This document shows positions 1-6,384 of a stretch of 9,226 nt of DNA, in pieces; positions within the stretch are counted from its first letter, which is position 1; each line of letters begins with the position of its first letter. The stretch is taken from contig PADE01000270.1 of assembly GCA_002702965.1 (NCBI GenBank), forward strand, positions 1 through 9,226, written 5' to 3'. Below the pieces are notes generated by a model, which did not search any database, was not told where the DNA came from, and saw only the letters and a list, made by a program, of their open reading frames with translations. Origin of the DNA: Planctomycetaceae bacterium. Lineage in GTDB: Bacteria > Planctomycetota > Planctomycetia > Pirellulales > Pirellulaceae. Position numbers and translations under genes: made by a program.

Positions 1-31
1 CGGCGACATGATCAAACTTGGTAGCAAACAT
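1..31 (-). CDS. 5' end of an unidentified gene, cut by the left edge
   Basis: Reading the minus strand, an ATG at 31-29 opens a frame that stays open to the window edge and begins MFATKFDHVA. It is preceded by GGAG (41-38) six bases upstream of the start codon, a good ribosome binding site. It begins only 11 bases after the stop codon of the transporter gene, so it is very likely the next gene of the same transcript. Ten residues are too few to name a family. The DHVA string is seen near the start of many vicinal-oxygen-chelate (glyoxalase-like) proteins, but I do not rely on that. Confidence 0.55.
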   Translation of the reverse strand, partial: MFATKFDHVA

Positions 32-42
32 ACCGTTCTCCT

Positions 43-1944
43 TTACAGAAATCCCCTCGCCTGCAATGTGGTCCAGGTTGCAATCGTTGCCACGAACAGG
101 AAAAACAGACCGGCCAACAAGAGTGCGACACGGCAAAACCACCCTGGCCGCAGCTCGCGGGGCAACAGAATCAGGTTGACCGCCAGCGTGTGCAAACAGG
201 TAAATCCCAGCGCGAAATTGCTGAGCAGAGCGCTGATGAACAATAGTGTGGTCGGAGTCTCGCGGGCCAGCATGATTACGCCAAACGTCGCGTAGACGGT
301 CAATACGCCAAAGTAAACGTAGCGAATCGATTTGGGGTCGAGACGACGGGCACGCGGGCTGGCGATCCAGATCACGTCGACCCAGCGGCGCAAGAAGCCA
401 TCTGCGCCTGGTGTGACACCTGTCGCGAGCACGATAAATGCACAAAACAGTGACATCATCCAGAACAGATTTCCCCATTCGGGACCAATACTGTCGCGCA
501 AGCCGTTGGCGGTGAAGACGGCGGTTTGCCATGTGTCATCGACAAAGAAACCCCGCGGCAGGAACATCACGGACATCATCGCCGGCAAGCCGACACCGAC
601 GAAACAACCGGGCATCCAGATGGTCCACTGATCGCGGGCCACGTGCCAGAACCAGCGCCGCCATCGGCCCAACGCCTCGGCGGTCGGTTCAAAGACGGCT
701 CCCACGTGCGACAGTTGGATGTTGCGGCCGCCGATGATGCTGGGAATCGCGCCGACGTGGGCCCCCATCCCCCAGCCCTGTTCGCGCGTATAGTTACTGA
801 TCGCCGAATTTCCCAGTCCCCCGTTCCCGGAAATCGCCACCAGCGCGCACAGGAAGCCAATGATTGTTAGGTCCATAACGGGAAGCGGGCGGCCGCTGAT
901 CAACGCCACCAGCAGGTTGTCGACGTTTCCGCCGTCACGGATGCCATCTCCGTCGACATCGACAAACGCATCGAGGGCTCCGTCACCATCTCGGTCGAGC
1001 GGGACGCGGGTGTCGGGTCGGCCGTCACCCGTCGAATCGATCGCCGCGCTTACATCCGCCGTGCCGTCGCCATTCAGATCGGGCCAGCGCTCCGAGACAC
1101 CTCCCCGCTCGACCGAGACCATGCGATCGGGTTGGCCATCACCGTTCAGGTCGCTCGCGTCTTTCTGGCCGTCTGCGTCGGTGTCAAATATCAGAGCCAG
1201 CGACGGCTCGTCGACGTCTAGTCTCTGGTCGCTGTCCCAGTCTTCTCCCACATCGAGCACTCCGTTGTGGTTGACATCCTCGCCACTGCGAATCGGCACC
1301 GTTCCGAACTTGAAGAATCCGGTGCCGATCTCGAGCCAATCTTGGCGGGTTGAAAAGAGGCAGGCCAAGACCAGTAGAAATCCCATCACCAGGACAATTT
1401 TGGCCGCCATCAAGACCTTGATCGAATTGTAGATTTTCCCGCCGATGATCAACGGAATCATGGCCAGTAGAAACAGCCCGATCGAAACCATGCGCACCGT
1501 AAATTCGTCGTCGGCGTTGGCAGTGGGGTTCGGGATCTCGCCGCGAAACATGGCCACCAGTGGGGTTGCGCCGGCAGCTGCCAGAAAGGGGAAAAACATG
1601 TACACATCAAATAGCAGGTAGACCACCAGCCAGAATTTTGGACCTGGAAGCGTGCGGAACTTGCCCGCGAAGATCGGTTCGCCCGTGTACAGTGTGTACC
1701 GGCTGACTTCGACGTTGTAGACACACTGTCCCAGGATGCTGAGTGTCGCCAGCCAGAGGAGACTGCCTCCATATCTCGCGGTGACGATGGGGCCGGTCAA
1801 CCACTCGCCGCCCCCGATCGCCGCCCCGGCCATGAACAGGCCTGGGCCGAGCATGGCCGCGATGTTCTGCCACCGAAATGACGGCGGCTCCGGCAGTTCT
1901 TCCCGGTTCCACGGCGGCATCTGTGCCGATCCGGGTTGCGGCAT
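43..1944 (-). CDS. Nramp-family-like membrane transporter with Asp-rich Ca-binding-type repeat insert
   Basis: Predicted 633-residue inner-membrane transporter related to Nramp/COG1914 divalent metal transporters. TM1 starts with GPGLFMAGAAIGGGEW (residues 33-48) and TM2 follows at about 60-80, matching the Nramp pattern of GPG near the start of TM1. Further hydrophobic segments lie at about 104-132, 150-168 and 176-197 (TM3-5), 356-376 (TM6), and in the 440-625 region. Two features are odd. The DPGN motif of TM1 is replaced by GGGE, and the MPH motif of TM6 by an SGNGG-type stretch, so the canonical Mn/Fe site is absent and the substrate cannot be assumed. Residues 223-340, between TM5 and TM6, hold about eight DxDxDGxxD-type repeats, described separately. 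The start at 1944 is chosen because AAGGA (1957-1953) lies eight bases upstream. The frame stays open further upstream to 2241, but that part overlaps the divergent aldolase and has no family match that I recognise. Probably co-transcribed with the partial gene at 1-31. Confidence 0.85.
   Translation of the reverse strand: MPQPGSAQMPPWNREELPEPPSFRWQNIAAMLGPGLFMAGAAIGGGEWLTGPIVTARYGGSLLWLATLSILGQCVYNVEVSRYTLYTGEPIFAGKFRTLPGPKFWLVVYLLFDVYMFFPFLAAAGATPLVAMFRGEIPNPTANADDEFTVRMVSIGLFLLAMIPLIIGGKIYNSIKVLMAAKIVLVMGFLLVLACLFSTRQDWLEIGTGFFKFGTVPIRSGEDVNHNGVLDVGEDWDSDQRLDVDEPSLALIFDTDADGQKDASDLNGDGQPDRMVSVERGGVSERWPDLNGDGTADVSAAIDSTGDGRPDTRVPLDRDGDGALDAFVDVDGDGIRDGGNVDNLLVALISGRPLPVMDLTIIGFLCALVAISGNGGLGNSAISNYTREQGWGMGAHVGAIPSIIGGRNIQLSHVGAVFEPTAEALGRWRRWFWHVARDQWTIWMPGCFVGVGLPAMMSVMFLPRGFFVDDTWQTAVFTANGLRDSIGPEWGNLFWMMSLFCAFIVLATGVTPGADGFLRRWVDVIWIASPRARRLDPKSIRYVYFGVLTVYATFGVIMLARETPTTLLFISALLSNFALGFTCLHTLAVNLILLPRELRPGWFCRVALLLAGLFFLFVATIATWTTLQARGFL
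922..1278 (-). repeat. Array of about eight EF-hand/TSP3-like Asp-rich repeats inside the transporter
   Basis: Within the transporter, residues 223-340 contain successive acidic loops starting at D223 (DVNHNGVLD), D235 (DWDSDQRLD), D254 (DTDADGQKD), D265 (DLNGDGQPD), D289 (DLNGDGTAD), D303 (DSTGDGRPD), D317 (DRDGDGALD) and D329 (DVDGDGIRD). Spacings are 11 to 24 residues. The DxDxDGxxD pattern is that of calcium-binding loops in dockerins, thrombospondin type 3 repeats and EF-hand-like repeats of secreted bacterial proteins. In the Nramp topology (N terminus inside), the TM5-TM6 loop faces outside, where calcium is plentiful, so the location is sensible. Calcium binding itself is inferred. 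Confidence 0.8.
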
Positions 1945-2103
1945 GCTCGGAATCCTTGTTGCGGGTGGTGCGAATGCGGAAGTACCCACCGAATCTACCC
2001 GCTGAAACCAGCGATTGAAAGCATGCGCGATTGCCCCGGTAGCCGTCTTGTAGGACAATTCGTAGAACAACGGCCGTTCCACGAAGCTACGGGTGCCAGC
2101 CAC
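1945..2103. promoter_or_regulatory. Divergent intergenic region between transporter and aldolase
   Basis: These 159 bases separate two divergently transcribed genes and so must hold the promoters for both if each has its own. I see no convincing -35/-10 pair on either strand. The minus-strand ribosome binding site AAGGA (1957-1953) serves the transporter. A perfect 10-base palindrome, AACGGCCGTT, lies at 2069-2078, 25 bases before the aldolase GTG, and could be an operator half or chance. The assignment as regulatory rests on gene orientation alone. Confidence 0.4.
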
Positions 2104-2868
2104 GTGCGCGACAACACGACGCGAGCGAAACTGCTCGCAGGTGAACCGACTCTCGGTTCCTTTTTGGGTCTGGGCAGTCCCCACATCGCCGAGATGCTCG
2201 GTCATGCGGGCTTCGATTGGCTGGTGCTCGAAACCGAGCATTCTGCCGTGGAGAGCGAGCGCGTTGAACAGATGATGATGGCCATGGGCGGGACGGTGGC
2301 GACGCCGATCGTCCGCGTGACGCGAGGCGATCCACTGGAGATCGCGCGTGTCTTGGATATCGGCGCAATGGGAGTCATCGTGCCGATGGTGCGCACCGCG
2401 ACGGATGTCGAGACGATCGTCAATGCCACGCGTTATCCGCCCGCTGGGTCGCGTGGGTTTGGACCACTGCGCGCCTCGCGGTACGCACAGGACTACGAAG
2501 ATTACCTGAACCGCGCGAACGAGCAGATCGTCGTGGCAGTGATTATCGAAACCGCTGAAGCGATTGAAAATATCAACCAGATCGCCGCCGTACCTGGACT
2601 CGATGTGATGTTTCTAGGACTCTATGACCTCTGTTTGTCGTACGGATTCAATCCCAACGAAATGCCTTTTCCACAGATCGACGCCTGTATCGAGCAAGTC
2701 CTCGGGGCCGGTGTGGAACACCAGGTCGCGGTGGGGATGGGAGTTGGTTCGCCCGAAGATCTCCGTCAACGGCGCGATCAGGGCTTCCGGTTCTTGAGTT
2801 ACGGGACGGACTATATGTTATTGGCTGGTGCAGCGCGGGCCGGAATCGAAGCGTTTGGCGCGGTGTAA
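2104..2868 (+). CDS. HpcH/HpaI-family class II (metal-dependent) aldolase
   Basis: A 254-residue cytoplasmic protein of the HpcH/HpaI aldolase/citrate lyase family (PF03328), close in length to E. coli HpaI (about 260). The family cleaves or forms 4-hydroxy-2-oxo acids, giving pyruvate plus an aldehyde, with a divalent metal. Residues equivalent to the HpaI active site are all present: His46 in ETEHS, Arg71 in IVRV, metal ligands Glu149 (IIETAEA) and Asp175 (GLYDLC). The family signature around YPPAGSRGFGP (111-121) and the C-terminal SYGTDYMLLA (232-241) are also clear. The GTG at 2104 is chosen because the protein then begins RDNTTRAKLLAGEPTLGSFL, which aligns with the N termini of homologues. 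An in-frame ATG at 2023 would add 27 residues with no family similarity. The ribosome binding site before the GTG is weak. The substrate is unknown: 2-keto-3-deoxy sugar acids and aromatic-catabolite hydroxy-oxo acids are both used within the family. First gene of a likely two-gene unit with the dehydrogenase 134 bases downstream. Confidence 0.9.
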   Translation: MRDNTTRAKLLAGEPTLGSFLGLGSPHIAEMLGHAGFDWLVLETEHSAVESERVEQMMMAMGGTVATPIVRVTRGDPLEIARVLDIGAMGVIVPMVRTATDVETIVNATRYPPAGSRGFGPLRASRYAQDYEDYLNRANEQIVVAVIIETAEAIENINQIAAVPGLDVMFLGLYDLCLSYGFNPNEMPFPQIDACIEQVLGAGVEHQVAVGMGVGSPEDLRQRRDQGFRFLSYGTDYMLLAGAARAGIEAFGAV

Positions 2869-3002
2869 TCTCCGAGAGTCCTCAGTCGCCTGACAGCGCA
2901 CCGCCGTTTTGTGAGTCCGGCTGCCGGGTCGCGGGCCACCTCCGCGCGATGTCCCGGGGCTCCCGTCAAGCAGTGAACACAAACCCCTGGCAGGATCTCG
3001 TG

Positions 3003-3977
3003 ATGAAAGTTCTCTATATCCCTCAACCGGGAATCATGCACCCGTGGTACGACGACTTTGCGGCTGCTGTCGCGGACGAGCACGAGATAATCATGTTCGA
3101 CTTCGAGCAGCCCGCGCCCCAACAGTTGCAGGGAGTGGGCGTGGTCGTCGAACTCGGTGGCAAGATGAGCACACCCGACTTGCTGGACGCCGCGTTGGAG
3201 GCCGGTGTGCAGTTGTGGCAGATCATGGGAACCGGGCTCGATCATGTCGACGTGCAGTGTTTCCTCGACAAGGGCTTGCCGCTGGCCAACACACCGGGAC
3301 AGTTCAGTAGTGTCGCGCTGGCCGAACACGCGCTGTTTTTTATGCTCTGGTTTGCCAAAAAGTACCCCGAGAATCACGTGAACTTGCGCGCGGGTCTGTT
3401 TTACGATCCGGTCACCGACGATCTGGAATCGGCCACGCTGGGGTTGGTCGGGTTTGGCAACAGCGCCAAGCAGCTTGCGTTACGGACCGGTCCACTCGGC
3501 ATGCGAATCCTGGCGGTGGACACCGTGGACGTGCCCAATGACGTGCGCAAGGCGCACTTCGTTGAATCCTGTGGGGGCCCGGGGCATCTGGAACAGCTGT
3601 TGTCCGAGTCGGACTACGTGTCGCTGCACACACCGCTGACTGCGACGACTCGGAACCTGATTGGTCGGCGCGAGCTGGAGTTGATGAAGTCGAGTAGTGT
3701 GTTGATCAACGTCGCCCGTGGTGAGATCGTTGACGAGCAGGCGCTGATCGAGGCTTTGCAGACAGGGCAAATTGCAGGCGCCGGTCTAGACGCCTTCGAG
3801 GTCGAGCCACTGCCGCTGGAGCACCCGTTCTTTGAAATGCCCAATGTGCTCATGACGCCGCACACGGCGGGCGGTTCTCGGGGCACCTCGCGCCGCCGCG
3901 GCCGGGCCGGAGCCGACAACGTAAACCGGATCGCCTCTGGGCTCGATCCACTGTATCGCATCACCTCGGTTGAATGA
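3003..3977 (+). CDS. D-isomer-specific 2-hydroxyacid dehydrogenase
   Basis: A 324-residue cytoplasmic NAD(P)-dependent oxidoreductase that interconverts a D-2-hydroxy acid and its 2-oxo acid (PF00389/PF02826 architecture). The Rossmann segment begins at GLVGFGNSAKQLA (147-159), with Asp173 at the end of the second strand (RILAVD), which usually favours NAD. The catalytic triad is visible: Arg239 in INVARG, Glu268 in AFEVEP, His287 in TPHTAG. The signature around SSVLINVARGEIVDEQAL (231-248) is typical. The third glycine of GxGxxG is Ala155. The ATG at 3003 is chosen because AGGA (2992-2995) lies seven bases upstream and the protein then starts with the first beta strand (MKVLYIPQPG); an ATG at 2949 would add 18 residues of no family character. 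The exact substrate (glyoxylate, hydroxypyruvate, phosphoglycerate-like or other) cannot be read from sequence. The upstream aldolase suggests a substrate linked to a 2-oxo-acid or aldehyde product. Confidence 0.9.
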   Translation: MKVLYIPQPGIMHPWYDDFAAAVADEHEIIMFDFEQPAPQQLQGVGVVVELGGKMSTPDLLDAALEAGVQLWQIMGTGLDHVDVQCFLDKGLPLANTPGQFSSVALAEHALFFMLWFAKKYPENHVNLRAGLFYDPVTDDLESATLGLVGFGNSAKQLALRTGPLGMRILAVDTVDVPNDVRKAHFVESCGGPGHLEQLLSESDYVSLHTPLTATTRNLIGRRELELMKSSSVLINVARGEIVDEQALIEALQTGQIAGAGLDAFEVEPLPLEHPFFEMPNVLMTPHTAGGSRGTSRRRGRAGADNVNRIASGLDPLYRITSVE

Positions 3978-4121
3978 CCCACAGCAACCGCCTTACGTCC
4001 CCGCGTCATCGGTTGACCGGAATCGGTGAAAACCGAGCTGGACACAGCGGTTGGTTCATCCAACTCGTGTTGGCCGAGCCCGACCGGCCTGGCTTCCCCG
4101 AGTGGTAGCGAGCAACCGCGT
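3978..4121. terminator. Convergent spacer with two small hairpins, possible bidirectional terminator
   Basis: Two genes end facing each other across this 144-base gap. It contains TCGGT-GAAA-ACCGA at 4023-4036 (5-base stem, GAAA loop) and GTTGG-TTCAT-CCAAC at 4050-4064 (5-base stem, 5-base loop). Neither is followed by a T-run on either strand, so classic intrinsic termination is not shown. The position between convergent genes is the main argument. Nothing else is seen here. Confidence 0.25.
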
Positions 4122-6317
4122 TTACTTGGGAGTAACGGTCAGGTACATCGGGTTGGACGCGTAGTTGGTCATGATCGAATACGTGATCGGAACCCGCGCC
4201 AGCGCTGCAACCGGCAGACGCTCGACCAGCAGCGCTTGATCGGTCGCTTCTAGCACAATCGTTGCCTCCAGATCGGCGTCGGTCAGTTTGGTCTCGCTGG
4301 CGGCGGACATCGTCACTCCAGCAGGCAACTGTTCGCCGTACTTGGTGCTGAAGAACGAAAATGCCATGTCGATCAGCACCTGGTCGGAATATTCGGCGCT
4401 GCGTTCGATACGGACGGTGATGGTTGTCTTGCCTCCCCGCGGCAACGTTAGTTCGTCCGGTTTCGCGGTGACCCTCGTCAGGTCAAGCGGTTTGGTTACC
4501 GCCAGCAACTGAGTCTTGATCGGTGCGCGATAAAAGCGGCTGGCGCCGGCGCGTCTCAATTCCGCGGTCACGTGTGCCTGCCGCTCGACTTGTACCGTTT
4601 CGCCGTTGGCGCGCGGCACCGCGGAGCGACCGCTGACGCGGACCAGCGATGCGTTGATGGGGGCGTCCATGGCGGCGGAGAAAATCAAGCTGCAGTGGTT
4701 CATTCCCGGAGGAATCGTGACGGGGGTGAACGAGACACCCTGGGGCAGTCCTGTGGCGCGCATTTCAACAGCCCCCTTAAAACCGTTGAGGCGTTTGAGC
4801 CGAACAAACCAGATCGCTTGTCCGCCTGGCGACAGCATGCCGTAGTAGTATTCACCGTGTACTTCGAAATCGGGGCCACTTGGCTCGGCGGTCAGGTGGT
4901 AGGCAAAGCGATCTCCGCTGCGGCCGTTAAGATCCCGCACCGTAACGACAAAATCGCCATCCGCCGGTGCCTGAAAATACAGCTTGGCGTCTTTCGTAAA
5001 ATAGCCGTCATCGTTGCTGGCCAGTTCTTTTCCCGCGGTGTCGAAAATGGTGAGTACGCTGTCGACCGCCAGGCCGCGCCGTCGAGAGTCGACTTCGAAC
5101 AGGTAGTAGGCGTTCTGCTTTCCGGCAAATTGGAACGCGTGCGTTTGGTTGGGTCCTGTAAAATACCCGGAGATACCCACCGGCAAGCTGATGGGGCGCG
5201 GATTGTCTGTGCCCCGGTCATCAGTTGCGACGATTTGCGGGCGCGAGCTGACCAGCAGGGGAACCGGATTGGTCGCACGCCCGGACTCGAAAAGACCTCG
5301 GATGAGCCGGTTGCGGTATCGCTTCGCGTCGAGGGCCGGCTGCCCATCGTTGACGAGATTGACTCGGACACGATTCGACGGGTCGCTATCCGTCGAGACC
5401 AGTGCCGCTGCGCCCAAGGGTGTGTTTTCCGGTCGTGACAGCACCACATCGATGTCCTGGGTTGCTGCCAGGGCCAACGGCCTTGTTCCGAAGGCCAACG
5501 GATCGTGCGACACTTCTACACAGTAGACATAGCGCGGATCGCCGGCGTAGCGGGTGTCGCGAACCTCCAGAACATAATGGCCGGTGACCGGTAACCGCAC
5601 GTGGAGCATGGCGTCGCCCCCCACAAAATTGTCGTTTTGGGCGATGATCCGACCATCGGGACCGAACAGCGTGAGCATCGAATCCATTAGGTGGATTTTG
5701 GGATAGCGGATTGCCATCGTGTGGATCGCTCGCGTGACGCGCTGCGCGAAGATCTGACAGACGAGGTCCTGGCCCGCGGTCCCTGCGATGCGGTAGTAGT
5801 CGACGTCTTCGAAGTCCTCGATCGTGCCGCAAACGGCGGCGGGTACGCGAATCGACTGGGCCGTATCGCGGGTGTCGTTCACTGCTTCACCTTCGACCGT
5901 GACGGGATGATCGGTAATCAGTAGGTGACCGACACTCGATACCGATTGCTGCGTCGCGACACGGTATTCATAGACCCCCGGGGCTTGGTCGTCCGGAACA
6001 CGGACCCGAAAACGAAACGGCGTGCCGATATCCGTTTCCTCGGGATCGGACCATTCGTCCGGCTTGTTCTGGCTCTCGGCAAAATCCATACTCGGACCAG
6101 GCGGTACAAAGAAGGTCGTGTGGGACTCGTTCAACGAAAAGTTGGAAGAGATCTGGACTTCTGTTGTCGATCCCCGCTGCACCGCTACCGGGAACGTTCG
6201 CGTCAGTTGCCGAAAACTGATCTTTGATTCTGCCAGGACCGTTCCCGTCCAGAGCATCGCGACGAAGAGTGGTACCATCAATCGCAACAGACGCAATCGC
6301 AACATACGGTCATCCAT
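4122..6317 (-). CDS. Secreted protein with two PPC (pre-peptidase C-terminal) domains
   Basis: A 731-residue exported protein. The N terminus has a signal peptide: basic MLRLRLLRL followed by a hydrophobic stretch and a VLA cleavage site near residue 29. A first PPC-type beta-sandwich (PF04151) spans about 155-270, with GTIEDFEDVDYYRIAG (164-179), LTLFGPDGRIIAQND (215-229) and GHYVLEVRD (246-254). A second spans about 378-478, with LTIFDTAGKELASNDDGYF (422-440) and GDFVVTVRDLNGRSGDRFAY (454-473). The C-terminal 480-731 looks like two Ig-like beta domains (GFKGAVEMRATGLPQGVSF, 512-530). No peptidase domain is present, so PPC here is a stand-alone binding or structural module. The start could equally be the ATG at 6305, which gives a more basic N terminus and has a weak GGA seven bases upstream. 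The frame runs open to 6590 but that part lies inside the DUF1501 gene and is rejected. Last gene of the minus-strand cassette. Confidence 0.85.
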   Translation of the reverse strand: MDDRMLRLRLLRLMVPLFVAMLWTGTVLAESKISFRQLTRTFPVAVQRGSTTEVQISSNFSLNESHTTFFVPPGPSMDFAESQNKPDEWSDPEETDIGTPFRFRVRVPDDQAPGVYEYRVATQQSVSSVGHLLITDHPVTVEGEAVNDTRDTAQSIRVPAAVCGTIEDFEDVDYYRIAGTAGQDLVCQIFAQRVTRAIHTMAIRYPKIHLMDSMLTLFGPDGRIIAQNDNFVGGDAMLHVRLPVTGHYVLEVRDTRYAGDPRYVYCVEVSHDPLAFGTRPLALAATQDIDVVLSRPENTPLGAAALVSTDSDPSNRVRVNLVNDGQPALDAKRYRNRLIRGLFESGRATNPVPLLVSSRPQIVATDDRGTDNPRPISLPVGISGYFTGPNQTHAFQFAGKQNAYYLFEVDSRRRGLAVDSVLTIFDTAGKELASNDDGYFTKDAKLYFQAPADGDFVVTVRDLNGRSGDRFAYHLTAEPSGPDFEVHGEYYYGMLSPGGQAIWFVRLKRLNGFKGAVEMRATGLPQGVSFTPVTIPPGMNHCSLIFSAAMDAPINASLVRVSGRSAVPRANGETVQVERQAHVTAELRRAGASRFYRAPIKTQLLAVTKPLDLTRVTAKPDELTLPRGGKTTITVRIERSAEYSDQVLIDMAFSFFSTKYGEQLPAGVTMSAASETKLTDADLEATIVLEATDQALLVERLPVAALARVPITYSIMTNYASNPMYLTVTPK

Positions 6318-6384
6318 TTCGGGGAAACGGCAGGTCGAGGGGTCCGAGAGAGGGCCCCACCGATGGGGCATCGGCGTGTGGAGA
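6318..6384 (-). other. Tandem hairpins between the DUF1501 and PPC genes
   Basis: This 67-base spacer holds two adjacent inverted repeats. CCGATG-GGG-CATCGG lies at 6360-6374 (perfect 6-base stem, 3-base loop) and starts 10 bases past the DUF1501 stop on the minus strand. Next, at 6339-6358, GGGGTCC pairs with GGGCCCC around a 6-base loop; in the minus-strand RNA the stem has one C-A mismatch. There is no T-run, so an RNA-stability or processing element is as likely as termination. Function is inferred from position only. Confidence 0.4.

Noticed and set aside
860..1432. A 190-codon open frame on the plus strand rich in Ser, Pro and Arg
   Set aside because: It is antisense to the Asp-rich repeats and its composition is simply the reverse complement of GAC/GGC/GAT-rich codons. 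No domain pattern is visible.
1945..2241. N-terminal extension of the transporter frame beyond 1944
   Set aside because: It overlaps the divergent aldolase, has no family similarity, and the ATG at 1944 has a good AAGGA site.
2869..3002. Terminator or promoter between the aldolase and the dehydrogenase
   Set aside because: I see no strong stem with a T-run and no clear -35/-10 pair in these 134 bases; only the AGGA site at 2992-2995 is supported.
2811..3377. A 188-codon minus-strand frame opposite the dehydrogenase start
   Set aside because: It is antisense to two genes with clear family motifs, and its own translation shows no recognisable motif.
3880..3930. Possible frameshift near the dehydrogenase C terminus (Arg-rich GTSRRRGRAGADN)
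   Set aside because: The stretch lines up with the usual TSRRR...ENVxR ending of the family and continues in frame to a normal C terminus.
4572..5438. A 288-codon plus-strand frame
   Set aside because: It is antisense to the PPC-domain gene, a shadow caused by high GC content; no ribosome binding site or domain is evident.
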